A stretch of 64,000 bases of DNA from an uncultured Anaerolineales bacterium (GCA_937952305.1 CALFZO010000158.1:1-64000); one strand, 5' to 3'; positions 15,608 through 24,874 are shown, counted from the stretch's first letter. The notes: generated by a model not told the origin, from the letters alone. Translations and numbers: made by a program.

Positions 15608-15726
15608 AGGCTGGTCAGGAGCACGCGCACTTCTGGCTGGCAGTTGGCGGGATGGGCGTGATGGTCGCAGCCCAACAGCCCTTTCGCTTCTTCATGAAAC
15701 TTCTCGACCCAGGCGCGGCGATGCGT
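15604..15726 (-). pseudogene. Relic of an IS transposase C-terminus
   Basis: On the minus strand a 40-codon frame, bounded upstream by a stop, reads THRRAWVEKFHEEAKGLLG followed by CDHHAHPANCQPE and LLTSL. A W-x-E-x-F-x-E-x-AKG-LG-DH pattern is typical of the last catalytic-Glu helix of IS4/IS701-type DDE transposases. No start, upstream domains or terminal inverted repeats were found, so this is a remnant. It ends in a stop overlapping the tex ATG. Confidence 0.45.
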
Positions 15727-15842
15727 TCAGTTGCGCGAGACCTCAGCAGGCCGGGCGGCGCGCCGGCTGGGATTGAGTGCCGGCGCCGTCGATCCGCCAG
15801 CAACGGATGGCCGCAAACTTGCCGCTGCGTGTTGGGCGCACT

Positions 15843-16589
15843 TCATCCCGCTGTTCTGCCCTGCCATTGCTTGACCCATCCCGCATCCATCCGAGCCAGC
15901 CGTGTCTTCTTCATATTCTCGCGCATAATCCACTGTACATCCGAGTCGATATTTACCAGCCACTTCTCCATCAGCGCTTTACCTTCGTCGGGCAGGGCGG
16001 CCACCGCGACACTCCAGCAGTATCCCAGCCCCTTTCGCAGGGCCAGGAAATCTGCGCCGCGTCGATTATCGGCCCGCGCAAGCCTGGCCGTGATCTTGTC
16101 CAAGAGGCGCAAGACCTCCCGGGCGTGTTTCGCCTGAATCAGCAGCCGTGGCTCACAGAGCGCTGCGGCGGCGGCTCGTTGCTCCAACGGACTGCCTGTG
16201 CTCCACGCCTGCATCGCCCTGAGTAAATGTTCCATGTCTGCGTCGCCGAGCCGTTGGAGCGCCAGCGCCACCGCTTCGCGGACCCGCCAGCGTGGATCAG
16301 ATGCGTGGGTTCGCAGTGTCTCCAGCAGGTTGCGATTGCCTTCGGCGAGCAAGCGCCCCAGGCCGACGACTCCGCAGAAGGCCAAGAACTCATGGGGCGA
16401 GTTCACCGGGGCCTGCTCGGCGGTGTAGGCAGCGTAGCGCTGAAAGAGTTTGAGATCGCCTTCGTCGGCAACGACCTGGGCCAGCTCGAGATTGCCCCGG
16501 GGTCCAGGCAGTCCGGACTTTTCCAGTAAATACGAATCCCACTTGGCGAGAGTTCTCAGTCTGGCTCGGTATTCATCCGTTTTCGACAC
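15843..16589 (-). CDS. HEAT-repeat-like protein
   Basis: The protein is 248 aa from a GTG at 16589; a TTG at 16613 adds eight residues. It is helical throughout. It contains 'GLPGPRGNLELAQVVADEGD' near the start and a HEAT-like unit 'DPRWRVREAVALALQRLGD' (about 107-125), with more helical pairs after it. Such adaptor-like all-alpha proteins bind proteins or nucleic acids; no catalytic residues are recognisable. It is somewhat less GC-biased than its neighbours, which may mean recent acquisition. It is the last of three closely packed minus-strand frames. Confidence 0.65.
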   Translation of the reverse strand: MSKTDEYRARLRTLAKWDSYLLEKSGLPGPRGNLELAQVVADEGDLKLFQRYAAYTAEQAPVNSPHEFLAFCGVVGLGRLLAEGNRNLLETLRTHASDPRWRVREAVALALQRLGDADMEHLLRAMQAWSTGSPLEQRAAAAALCEPRLLIQAKHAREVLRLLDKITARLARADNRRGADFLALRKGLGYCWSVAVAALPDEGKALMEKWLVNIDSDVQWIMRENMKKTRLARMDAGWVKQWQGRTAG

Positions 16590-16616
16590 AAGGCGCTCTC
16601 GATCTTGTCTCAAAAC

Positions 16617-16874
16617 TTACGCTGTCCGGAAGGCGGGGTTCCCAACCGCGAGCATGCCTGGCCAGTCGCGCTGGACAGCCTGCGTAAATCGCTGCTCAGT
16701 AAACAACCGGTGACCCACGATGAAGCAAGACGGCAGAAAGCGAAGTCTGCCCAGTCGGGCGACGAAGGCCTGCGCCCGCGATCTGGAAGGCCAAAAGCTG
16801 GTCACCGGCCAGCGCTCGTTAGCCTGGGTCTGCCCGCAGCCCTGGTCTTCTTGCTGCCCAGAGCGTTGCCTCAC
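16617..16874 (-). CDS. Possible small protein, overlapping its upstream gene
   Basis: This is an 85-aa frame starting at a GTG that overlaps the stop of the upstream gene (GTGA) and ending 27 bp before the HEAT-like start. The C-terminal half (FTEQRFTQAVQRDWPGM) looks protein-like; the N-terminal part is poor in hydrophobic residues. It may be a real coupled gene or a chance frame. I recognise no family. Confidence 0.3.
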   Translation of the reverse strand: MRQRSGQQEDQGCGQTQANERWPVTSFWPSRSRAQAFVARLGRLRFLPSCFIVGHRLFTEQRFTQAVQRDWPGMLAVGNPAFRTA

Positions 16875-17254
16875 CAGAAATCTCCAGGGCCAAATCCAAT
16901 GGCGATACCATCCGAATAGCTATGATTGACGATCAGCCAAAGGCGATGACGCTGCCCCTCCCACTCTGCTTCGAACCAGCTGCGCCAAGCATGCTGGGCA
17001 ATGACTTTAGCAGCCAGGGCCTCTCTAGCGGCTTTGAGCACCAGGCTGGCTTTGTCGTGATAGGCCGTCTGACCTGGGCCCGAACCGCCCAATTCTTCCC
17101 ATAGCCGGCGGGTGAAATAGACCGACACGGGTTGACCACGGGCGGGTGTCCATGACTCCAACCAAGACGTGATACCGGTTTCCGGCTGGGTGATTGGCAG
17201 GCCCGCCTCTTGGGCGAGAGCCGTCACGTCGACAAGCATCACGGGTATTTTCAC
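16871..17254 (-). CDS. Hypothetical protein
   Basis: The protein is about 127 aa from a GTG at 17254 preceded by GGTGAAG; starts at 17272 and 17239 are also possible. The sequence is soluble and Trp-rich near the end (HAWRSWFEAEWEGQRHRLWLIVNHSYSDGIAIGFG). The composition and spacing look like a real protein, but I do not recognise a family. It heads the small cluster leading to the HEAT-like gene. Confidence 0.5.
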   Translation of the reverse strand: MKIPVMLVDVTALAQEAGLPITQPETGITSWLESWTPARGQPVSVYFTRRLWEELGGSGPGQTAYHDKASLVLKAAREALAAKVIAQHAWRSWFEAEWEGQRHRLWLIVNHSYSDGIAIGFGPGDFW

Positions 17255-17578
17255 AACTTCACCGCAGGGCACATTATCGCATCAAGCTTGGCCCAGCGCG
17301 CCTGAAGGGGCGGTTCGAGCGCCGGCCGAGTGTCCCCGTGCGCGGCGGCCAGTCCGTTCCCGCGCCTTCGCTCCCCGTGAAACAGGGGCTGAGATCCAGG
17401 CCCGGTCGATGACAATTGTTGAGCGGTCCCGGCCGTATCTGGGCGCGAGGGGCCAAGCCGCTGTGAGGGTCCAGGCTTGACCGGCGATCTGGGTCGCGGC
17501 TCAGGTGATTGGCGCACGGGCAGCCAACGGCGGGCTATCGCTCTTGGGCGGACCCCGATCAGCGCGCCTCGGGCCAGT
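17255..17578. other. Intergenic region, no gene seen
   Basis: This 324-bp gap lies between two minus-strand genes. Only short arginine-rich frames are present. It should contain the promoter of the 16871-17254 cluster, which I could not identify. Confidence 0.4.
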
Positions 17579-18562
17579 TTAGGGTGTTCGGCTCGAGAAC
17601 CAGTTCAACACGCGCAGGGCGCGCAGGGTTATCCACCGGCTCGGCTGGCCCTCGCCCGCCTCAAGTTCGAGCGGCATCCGGCCGGGGTGCCGGACCTCCA
17701 GCGGCCAACGCCCCTCAGCGTCGCGTTTAGACTCGACCAGGACGACGGCCTCGGTCAGGCGCTCGTCAGGCGTGACGCCGGCGCGGCGCAGGTATTCCAG
17801 GCCGCGCAGGACATCGTAGTGCCACCAGGTCGGGAACGCGAACCGGGTCCAGGCGACGCCGCGCGCTTTGCGGTCTTCGATGACCTCGCCGGTCGACCGC
17901 CGGCGGAAGAGGCGCCGCTCGAGGAGGTAGGCCTCCCCGCGGCGACGGGCCGCGGCCACCTCAGGCCGACCCCCGCTGCCCAGTTCGTACTCGAGCAGGG
18001 CCTCCAGCACGCAGATTGTGGTGTTGAACGATGACCGCCGTGACCCGTTTTCGGCCTCACAGTTCCAGCCGCCATCGGGCAACTGCTCGCCCAGAAGCCG
18101 GTCGACCAAGCCGCGGACGTCCTGGCCGAAGTAGGCGCCGACGGCTCCCACCTGGCCGTTGATACAGGGCTCCAGCTCACCGGCGAAGAAAGGGTTGTCG
18201 TCGCATTCCTGTGGTCCGCAGCCTTTCCAGGTCACGTGCTCCCGGACGTGGCCGACCGCGCGGCGCGCCTCGTCGCCCGCCGGGTCGAGCCCCAGGTCTC
18301 GCAGCAGCATGAGCACATGCAGCGTGGAGTCCCATCCGCGGTTCCAGGCCGCGCCGCCCCAGCGGCCATCGGCTTGTTGCAGGGCGAGCAGCCGGGCACC
18401 GGCGCCCTCCCTGGCGACTCGCGCGCGTTCGGCCGCCACCGCCGGCGCGGGCGCGCCGAGCAGGTCTTGCTTTACCTGCCAGCGGATGGCGGGATCCGCG
18501 TCCAGCAGCCACCGCACCACTGCATCGGATGGCTGTTGAGCGTGGGGCGGATTGGCTTTCAT
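17579..18562 (-). CDS. Terpenoid cyclase / protein prenyltransferase-fold protein (squalene-cyclase-like)
   Basis: The protein is 327 aa, about half a true squalene-hopene cyclase. It shows repeated alpha/alpha-barrel units: QQADGRWGG (about 61-69), EQLPDGGWNCE (about 156-166) and KRDAEGRWPLE (about 281-291), each a variant of the QxxDGxW motif of this fold. The acidic DxDD-type cyclase motif is absent, so cyclase chemistry is not supported; a lid, binding or sugar-processing role is as likely. Start ATG 18562 has an excellent GGGAGG ribosome site. Confidence 0.75.
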   Translation of the reverse strand: MKANPPHAQQPSDAVVRWLLDADPAIRWQVKQDLLGAPAPAVAAERARVAREGAGARLLALQQADGRWGGAAWNRGWDSTLHVLMLLRDLGLDPAGDEARRAVGHVREHVTWKGCGPQECDDNPFFAGELEPCINGQVGAVGAYFGQDVRGLVDRLLGEQLPDGGWNCEAENGSRRSSFNTTICVLEALLEYELGSGGRPEVAAARRRGEAYLLERRLFRRRSTGEVIEDRKARGVAWTRFAFPTWWHYDVLRGLEYLRRAGVTPDERLTEAVVLVESKRDAEGRWPLEVRHPGRMPLELEAGEGQPSRWITLRALRVLNWFSSRTP

Positions 18563-18755
18563 CGGCGGGACCTCCCTTCGCAGGCTGGCGGCGCACCTGT
18601 CCCTGGCCTGACTCGGCGGGGACGTCTCGGATCGGCGCCCAGGCTCAGGTCAGAACAGAAATAGGTCAGGCGGCGCGGCCGTGGCTCGTTTTCGGTTGGG
18701 TGTGGGCAGCAGTCCGGGGCGGCCGGCCAGGTGCGGTCGGTGTTTGGCGGCAGCG

Positions 18756-19280
18756 TTATTTGCTCAACCGGGACTCGACGGTCTTGGCCAGCTGGACGAG
18801 CGTGTCGACAACGACTTCCTGATCAACCGGGCGAAACTGCATCAGGCGCACGACCGCTTCTTTGTGGCGCCAGACGATGGCCACGACGTTTACGCCCAGC
18901 ATATAATTTGTGTCCCGGATCACATGGGATTCGTCGCCGATCGCCGCGGCCTCAACCGCCTCGCCCGGCAGTTTGCCGGCAAAGAAGGCCACGGCCTGCC
19001 CGGCGTGCGCCACATCCGAGTACACGTAAATCTCCGTGAGGATTGAGGAGCCGCTGCCTTCCTCAGAATGCATCACGTTGTACTGGGTCGTCAATCCGTC
19101 GCCCAGTTCCGACCAGGTCAGTTTTGGGTTGGTCTGAACGTGCGATGTCAGATCCTGGCCGGACAGATCCGAGGCCTGGAGAGCAATCTGCGACAAATCG
19201 CGCTGGGCCAGCGGCTTTGAGCAGGCGGCTAAGGCGACCATGACGACGACCAGCGAGAGATTGGCAGCCTTGAGTTTCAC
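18756..19280 (-). CDS. Lipoprotein of unknown function
   Basis: The protein is 174 aa, starting at GTG 19280 behind GGAGG. The signal peptide ends in a lipobox LAAC (Cys20). The mature part is a single alpha/beta domain with no family I recognise. It is probably anchored to the outer face of the cytoplasmic membrane. It stands alone, with no clear operon partner. Confidence 0.75.
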   Translation of the reverse strand: MKLKAANLSLVVVMVALAACSKPLAQRDLSQIALQASDLSGQDLTSHVQTNPKLTWSELGDGLTTQYNVMHSEEGSGSSILTEIYVYSDVAHAGQAVAFFAGKLPGEAVEAAAIGDESHVIRDTNYMLGVNVVAIVWRHKEAVVRLMQFRPVDQEVVVDTLVQLAKTVESRLSK

Positions 19281-19442
19281 GTCTTCGACCTCCGGCTTGG
19301 AATGGATGAGTTGCGATGCTGGGCAGCGGCGGCGCGGGCCGGGACAATGGCCAAGCCCGGCCGGGACTGACCGAGTCGGCGGCGCGGCCTTGGCCTAATC
19401 AGGTTCAGCGGATTGACGCAGACGAACCAGGCGGACGGCCGT

Positions 19443-19856
19443 TCACGGGCCGGCCTCGGCCGCCCGCGCGGATTGGCGGATCAGTTCCTTCAGGACCCGG
19501 GTGTCAACGTCTTTGAGTTTCTTGATGTACAGGCAGCCTTTGCCGGTCGTGTGCTTGCCGAGCTTCTTCAGCAGAGCGGCTTGTTCATCCAGGCTTCCGG
19601 GGAGGTAGAGCGTGAGCTTGCCTTTGCGCGGCGCAAACCCCATCAGCATCCACTCGAGTTCGCGTCCGCTGGCGTACTTCAGGCGCCGGCTCCCGAAACC
19701 GATGAGGCTGGATCCCCACAATTTGGGTGCGGCCCGGGTGGCTTGCTGCATGAGCTTGGAGATGGCGACGCAATCCTGGCGGGTCTCTTCGTCTTTGATC
19801 TGGCTCAGGAAGTCTTCGACACTGGCTTCGGTCGGCTTCGTCTTGAGTTCGGCCAT
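19443..19856 (-). CDS. DUF1801 (YdhG-like) domain protein
   Basis: The protein is 137 aa from the ATG at 19856, which has AGGAG 7 bp upstream; the longer frame to 19910 adds an unrelated tail. The features SVEDFLSQIKDEETRQDC, the middle LIGFGSRRLKYASGRE and the end GKGCLYIKKLKDVD are typical of DUF1801 proteins, a small fold related to YdhG/iron-chaperone-like proteins. The function is unknown. Confidence 0.88.
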   Translation of the reverse strand: MAELKTKPTEASVEDFLSQIKDEETRQDCVAISKLMQQATRAAPKLWGSSLIGFGSRRLKYASGRELEWMLMGFAPRKGKLTLYLPGSLDEQAALLKKLGKHTTGKGCLYIKKLKDVDTRVLKELIRQSARAAEAGP

Positions 19857-20025
19857 GCACGGCTCCTTCTGGGGGATCACAGGAAAAGGGCGCTCGCCGC
19901 AACCAGCCAAATTCTATCATCGCCGGTGGCGACTGGCCGCCGCTGGCGGGGATTCCGCTGGCCGTTTGGCCGCCGCAATGGACGCCGTATCGGCAATCGC
20001 CGGTCGGTGGTCTGGCGCTGGCCCC

Positions 20026-20054
20026 TTGTCCACAGTTTTTAGGAAGCCTATACT
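20026..20054 (+). promoter_or_regulatory. Promoter of the glycosyltransferase gene
   Basis: TTGTCC (20026-20031), 17 bp, TATACT (20049-20054); four and five consensus matches. It lies about 92 bp before the ATG at 20147, in the divergent gap with the DUF1801 gene. Confidence 0.5.
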
Positions 20055-20146
20055 GATGCGGGAGCCACTTTTGGGACGGCAAAAAGACAGCCCCGAGTCG
20101 GCCCTGGCTGATGCAGGGCCGCTGGCCGGCCGGATCGTGAAGGACG

Positions 20147-21832
20147 ATGAACGAGGAAATTGACCTGGAGGAGCTGGCGCCCTGGTTGGTGATCGTCATC
20201 ACCCTGGCCGGCGGCTTTCTGCGCGGGCTGCTGCTCGCGGACAAGGGGATGTGGCTGGACGAGACGTTCAGCGTGTGGCTGGCGAACCAGAGCGTGCCCG
20301 AGCTGCTGCACTGGCTGGTCAAGATCGATCAGCACCCGCCGCTCTACTACCTGCTGCTCCATTACTGGCTAGCGCTCACCGGTGACACGCCCTATTACGC
20401 CCGGCTGCTCTCGGTGCTGTTTGGCCTGGGCACTATCCCGCTCATCTATCTGATCGGCCGCCGCCTGGCCGGGGACCTGGTCGGCCTGGCGGCCGCCGTG
20501 ATCCTGGCCCTTTCCCCGTTTCACATCTATTTCGCCCAGGAGACGCGCATGTACACGCTCCTGGCGTTCAATGCCGCCGCGGCGCTGTATGCCCTGGTGA
20601 GGCTGCTGACCGATGCGCGGTCCCGGGAACCCATCGGCCGCCGGTTCTGGGATTTTCTGCGAGCCGGGCGCATGCCGGGGCCGAGCGAGCCAGCCGCGCA
20701 GGCGGAGCGCACCCTTGGCGCTCTGGCCCAGGCCCCCGGTGGTCCGCAAGCCGGCGGCCTTCGCCGGCGCGGGTTGTTTATCGCGGCCATCGAGACGGAC
20801 CTGGCCTGGATCGCGTTTGGCGTGTTCTCGGCCGCGACCATGCTCAGCCACAATACGGCCATCTTCTTCCCGTTGGCCGCGAACGTCTTCGTGCTGGGCC
20901 TGATGCTCTATCAGAAGCTGGTGCCATCCGCGGCCCAGCCCGCTTTCCACGCCCCTTCCTTCGGGAATTGGGCGAAGGTCCAGATTGGCATCGCGGTCCT
21001 GTGGAGCCCGTGGGCCGGCGCCTTCGTCCAGCAAGCCCGCGCCGTCTCTCAGCGCTTCTGGATTCCCCAGCCAGATTGGGACGGCGTGCTCCAGGTGCTG
21101 CGCTCCTTCTTGAATGCCTCGGCACCGCTTCCAGCCGGCCTGGCGCTGGCGATTTGGCTCCTGTACGGGCTGGTGCTCTGTCTGGGGCTGGCCTATTTCC
21201 GCAAGCGAGCGGCGGCGGTGCTGCTCCTGGCCGCCCTGTTCGCCACCCCTTTCCTGGGTGAGTTGCTGGTCAGCGTCTATCGGCCGGTATTCTTGGGCCG
21301 AACCTTGATCTGGGCGACGCTCCCGCTGTTCCTGCTGTTGGCGGCTGGCGTTGCTCAATTCAAGTTCCGGTATCTGATCATCGTGGTGCTCGGAACCCTG
21401 AGCGCCCTCAACCTGTTCGCCGTCAGCGACTACTACCGGTTCTTTCAGAAAGAGGACTGGAGCACCGCCGCCGGTTTCGTCGCCCTGTTCGCCGAAAAGG
21501 ATGACCTGGTCCTGTTCAACTCCAACTTCGCGGAAATCCCGTTCGATTACTACTTTGAGACTTACGAAACCCACTACGACATCCAGGTCGTGAAGCAGGG
21601 CGTGCCGCTGGACCTGTTCGCGAGCGGTGTCCCCGAGCCGCCCATGACGCCAGGCGATGTCCCTGGGCTTGTTGCACTGTTGACCGGGCACAAGCGCGTC
21701 TGGCTGGTTTACAGCCACGCCTCCTACACCGATCCGCTCGGGCTGATCCCGCAGGTGCTGGCCGCGCACAAGACACTCATGCGGACGCGCGACTTCTACG
21801 GCGGGCAGGTCCAGTTGTACGGAACTCCCTGA
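20147..21832 (+). CDS. GT39-like membrane glycosyltransferase (ArnT/PMT superfamily)
   Basis: The protein is 561 aa with about ten transmembrane helices. The first extracytoplasmic loop carries WLDETFS (about 43-49) with the DE pair of this GT-C superfamily, followed by QHPPLYYLLLHYW (about 63-75) and QETRMYTL (about 129-136). These enzymes transfer sugars from polyprenyl-phosphate donors to proteins or lipids on the outer face. The loop near residues 165-210 is longer and more polar than usual. The donor and acceptor cannot be told. ATG with AAGGA just upstream. Confidence 0.88.
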   Translation: MNEEIDLEELAPWLVIVITLAGGFLRGLLLADKGMWLDETFSVWLANQSVPELLHWLVKIDQHPPLYYLLLHYWLALTGDTPYYARLLSVLFGLGTIPLIYLIGRRLAGDLVGLAAAVILALSPFHIYFAQETRMYTLLAFNAAAALYALVRLLTDARSREPIGRRFWDFLRAGRMPGPSEPAAQAERTLGALAQAPGGPQAGGLRRRGLFIAAIETDLAWIAFGVFSAATMLSHNTAIFFPLAANVFVLGLMLYQKLVPSAAQPAFHAPSFGNWAKVQIGIAVLWSPWAGAFVQQARAVSQRFWIPQPDWDGVLQVLRSFLNASAPLPAGLALAIWLLYGLVLCLGLAYFRKRAAAVLLLAALFATPFLGELLVSVYRPVFLGRTLIWATLPLFLLLAAGVAQFKFRYLIIVVLGTLSALNLFAVSDYYRFFQKEDWSTAAGFVALFAEKDDLVLFNSNFAEIPFDYYFETYETHYDIQVVKQGVPLDLFASGVPEPPMTPGDVPGLVALLTGHKRVWLVYSHASYTDPLGLIPQVLAAHKTLMRTRDFYGGQVQLYGTP

Positions 21833-21955
21833 ACCAGGCAGCGGGCCAGCTGTTTGGGCTTGGGCACCTTTTGGAAGTGGGCGCGGCCGGCCTCAAACAG
21901 CGGCAGCGCCCACTCAAGCTGGCCTATGGCTGTTTCCGATTTGATTTGCGCCGAT

Positions 21956-22054
21956 GTCATCCCGGCGAACCATGGCCCCCGCGGCGGCGCGCAGTGGGGA
22001 GTCGGAAGCCAGGCGATTTCGCCACGAACTGGACCCCGGCGCAAGCCGGGGTGA
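21956..22054. repeat. Palindromic dispersed repeat (MITE-like)
   Basis: The ends are inverted: GTCATCCCGGC (21956-21966) versus the reverse complement GTCACCCCGGC of the right end, 10 of 11 identical. Inside is a perfect hairpin CCCCGGC-GCAA-GCCGGGG (22034-22051). Positions 21988-22029 recur in inverted orientation at 10515-10556. It lies between convergent genes. No coding sequence is evident in the whole gap 21833-22255. Confidence 0.6.
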
Positions 22055-22255
22055 CGCCAGCCCACACGGAAATCGCAAAAAATCTAGCCGGAACTTGGCG
22101 CGGTCCAGCGTCAGGCTGGCGACCAGCTGGCCAGGCGCTCGCGCGAGGTCACCAGGATTTTCATGTCCGGCGCGCCCGGCAGCAGTTCCGACAACAAGCT
22201 CCGGCAGTCCGCCCTACAGCAGACCGGCCAGGGAAGGGCGTGACCGGCATCGGCG

Positions 22256-24874
22256 TCAGTCGCTGGGCAGAGGGATGTAGTATAGGCCGCCGCCCTCGGC
22301 CACAATCGCCAACGCCTCTCCGCGCGGCGAGGGGTAGAGGTGGCTGGATGCGCCGCCGGCGCCGGCCAGTTCCCAGAAGTGGAGCGTTTCTCCATCCGGC
22401 AGTGAGATCAAGGACACGCCCTGCGACGAGCTGATGATCAGCTGGGACGCGGCCGGCCGGTAAAGTGGGAACAGCTGCGGGTAGCGGCGCGGGGTATGGC
22501 CTTCCACTGTCAGCCGCGCTGCCTGGCCGGGCTGATCCGGCCACACCAGCTCGTAAGTGTCCTGGTAGGTCGGTCTGTCCTCCCATCTCAGCAGCCGCAG
22601 CCATTGGCCATCTGGGAGGAAGACCAGGGTGTCGGCGGCCAGATCGAAAACCTGGGTCTGGCCGGTCTCCGAAGAGTAGACGTACCCGGCCTGGTTGCGC
22701 GGGTGGTTGACGCGCACCCCGAGGGTGTAGCTGTCCCCATCCGGGGCGCGCGCGTAATCGACCGTCGCAAAGTCGGTCGGAAAAGCGGCGTCCAGCAGGA
22801 AAACGTCGCGGATCAGGTTGGTCGTCGCGGGCGGCTCCGTCCGCAGATCCATCACTATCAGGCCGCCCTCGGCCTGAATCAGCAGTTGCTCGTTGGTCAG
22901 CCAGTCGACGATCGGGGCCCGGTCCGCGGCGCGTTCCAGGGTGTAGCCCAGCCGCACAGTCCGCTCCAGTTCTCCGGTGGACACCGTCACCAGGTCCAGG
23001 CGGCTGTCGCCTCCGTCGGCCTGTCGGTCGAGCCGCGCGAGCACGAGGCGTTGACCATCCGGCGACCAGGCCGCGTTGCCCGCCTGAGCCTCACCCGGCG
23101 CGGACGCCCCACCCGCAATCGGCCGCGCCATCAGCGTGGCGCCCTCCAGGAGCCAGTCAGCGCCGCCCGCGCTCAGCAGCACGCGCCCGCTGCGCGCGTC
23201 GAAGGAAACGACCTGTGTGAAGGTCACCGGGTAGCGGGCGGTCAAGTCTTCCAGTCCGTCGCTGCAGGGCGTGAGAGCGACGACTTCCCCGGCCTCGGAG
23301 ACATACAACAGACGCCCATCCGGCAGCCAGGCGAAGTGTTGGGAGACGCCATCGGACTCGGCCGCCGTGGCCCACTTTCGGCCGCCCGCCGGACAGACTT
23401 CGCCCGTATCGGCCCGGAGAAAATATAGGCCGGTTTCCGCCGGGGCGGACGCCTCCCGCACGCCCAGGACCAGGTACTCGCCCTGCGGCGACCAGCCGCC
23501 CACCGCCAGGGTGTCGGCCCGCAGGCTGGGCGAGACCGGAAGGCGCTCCAGGCTGATGACGCTGGTGGGGAGGGGCGCCGGTGTTGAGGCGGCGCCAGGA
23601 TTGGCCGCGGTGTGGCGCGCGTTCTGAACGGCCAACTCGTCATCGCAGCGCCAACCCGCCTCCGGCGGACTTCCAGCGGCGGCATATACCCGCACTGTGA
23701 ACGGAGCGGTGGAGAACTCCCGATAAAGAGCCCCCAGGCGGTAGGAGTCGGCGCTGGCCTGGTAACACCAGTCCTGACCATAGGCGATCACGGGCCGAGG
23801 CAGCCAGCCCACCTCGCTGGGGACGAGTTGCCCCAGTTCCTGGGGGTAGCTCCCCGTGCGGGCGTGGAAGCGTTCGATGGCGCTGCGGAGCCGGGCGGCG
23901 CGGTCTTCCGTGATCCGATGGTGGATGAAGCTGTAGTCGTAGACCAGCAGCGTCCCGGCCACCAAAGTCGGAACGGCGGCCGCATAGATCAGCCCAGCCA
24001 GCCGGCGCCAGCCGGAGGTGGCTAGGCTGATGAGCATCCCGGCCCCGATCGCGGCCACCAGGGACTCCAGCCCGAACGCGAACGCCCGCACGCCATCATC
24101 GGCCTGGTCCCAGATCCACAGCCACACCAGCGTGTAGACAAAGCCGCCCAGCAGCAGGCCGGCCAGCGCCAGCCCGCCGGCAACCGGTTGCCAGGTGGTC
24201 CGGCCCACTGGCGCGGACGCGGGCAGGGGCCGCAACGCGGTGACGAGCGCCAGCGCCGCCGCCCCAAGCACAAGGCCCGGCACGGCCAGATACAGGACCA
24301 CGCTCAAGACGGACAGCCAGGGCGGAAGCGCCGGCGGCAGTTCGCTGGGCACCGGCAATGCCCCAACGCCGGCGGCGTTGAACAGCGCCAGGCTTGCCAG
24401 CGCGGCCAGAGCGGCGAGGGCAGGCCGGCGCGCGCCCGCCGTCCAGATGTGCGCCAGCATGCCGGCGGCCGAGAGGCAGGCCAGCGTCAACAGGGTCGTC
24501 TCTATGTCAGGCCCGCCGGGCCTGAGTACTTCCGCCGCGATCGTCACAATCGCGGCCCCCGCTATCAGGCCGGCCGCTAGAAGCGACACGCCTCTTTCTT
24601 GGGGGCTGAGGTCGGTCAACCCAACACGCTGGATCAACACCGCGGCCAGCGCGCCGCAGGCGGCGGGCGCCAGCAGCACGCCTATCCGGATCCCGGGCCC
24701 GGGCCTGAGCCAGCCTTCGGCTAGGATGGCGGCCAGCAGCCCCAGGCCGCACCACAGCAGGAGCCGGAAGCGGCGCCGCCTGGCATCCGGGTCGCCGGCC
24801 CGGCTCACGAGCATCCCGGCCACCACGATCAGCACCGCCGGGAGCGCGGCCGGGAAGAACAGGGTGCTCAACAT
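22256..24874 (-). CDS. Polytopic membrane protein with C-terminal beta-propeller
   Basis: The protein is 872 aa. Residues 1-330 hold about nine hydrophobic helices. A short segment at about 325-375 (RLRSAIERFHARTGSYP, then QLVP) resembles the helix-plus-'TGxYP' signature of type II secretion pseudopilin (GspG-like) domains. From about 420 to the end there are WD40/TolB-like propeller blades (SPQGEYLVLG, AWSPDGQRLVLA, LYPSPRGEALAIV). It is likely a surface sensor or scaffold; I know no characterised protein with this order. The start ATG at 24874 has no strong ribosome site. Confidence 0.75.
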   Translation of the reverse strand: MLSTLFFPAALPAVLIVVAGMLVSRAGDPDARRRRFRLLLWCGLGLLAAILAEGWLRPGPGIRIGVLLAPAACGALAAVLIQRVGLTDLSPQERGVSLLAAGLIAGAAIVTIAAEVLRPGGPDIETTLLTLACLSAAGMLAHIWTAGARRPALAALAALASLALFNAAGVGALPVPSELPPALPPWLSVLSVVLYLAVPGLVLGAAALALVTALRPLPASAPVGRTTWQPVAGGLALAGLLLGGFVYTLVWLWIWDQADDGVRAFAFGLESLVAAIGAGMLISLATSGWRRLAGLIYAAAVPTLVAGTLLVYDYSFIHHRITEDRAARLRSAIERFHARTGSYPQELGQLVPSEVGWLPRPVIAYGQDWCYQASADSYRLGALYREFSTAPFTVRVYAAAGSPPEAGWRCDDELAVQNARHTAANPGAASTPAPLPTSVISLERLPVSPSLRADTLAVGGWSPQGEYLVLGVREASAPAETGLYFLRADTGEVCPAGGRKWATAAESDGVSQHFAWLPDGRLLYVSEAGEVVALTPCSDGLEDLTARYPVTFTQVVSFDARSGRVLLSAGGADWLLEGATLMARPIAGGASAPGEAQAGNAAWSPDGQRLVLARLDRQADGGDSRLDLVTVSTGELERTVRLGYTLERAADRAPIVDWLTNEQLLIQAEGGLIVMDLRTEPPATTNLIRDVFLLDAAFPTDFATVDYARAPDGDSYTLGVRVNHPRNQAGYVYSSETGQTQVFDLAADTLVFLPDGQWLRLLRWEDRPTYQDTYELVWPDQPGQAARLTVEGHTPRRYPQLFPLYRPAASQLIISSSQGVSLISLPDGETLHFWELAGAGGASSHLYPSPRGEALAIVAEGGGLYYIPLPSD

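Noticed and set aside
13562..15661. A 699-codon open frame on the plus strand opposite tex
   Set aside because: It is antisense to an unmistakable, conserved Tex protein; GC-rich codon use leaves few stops on the opposite strand. The translation is Gly/Arg/Gln-rich with no domain.
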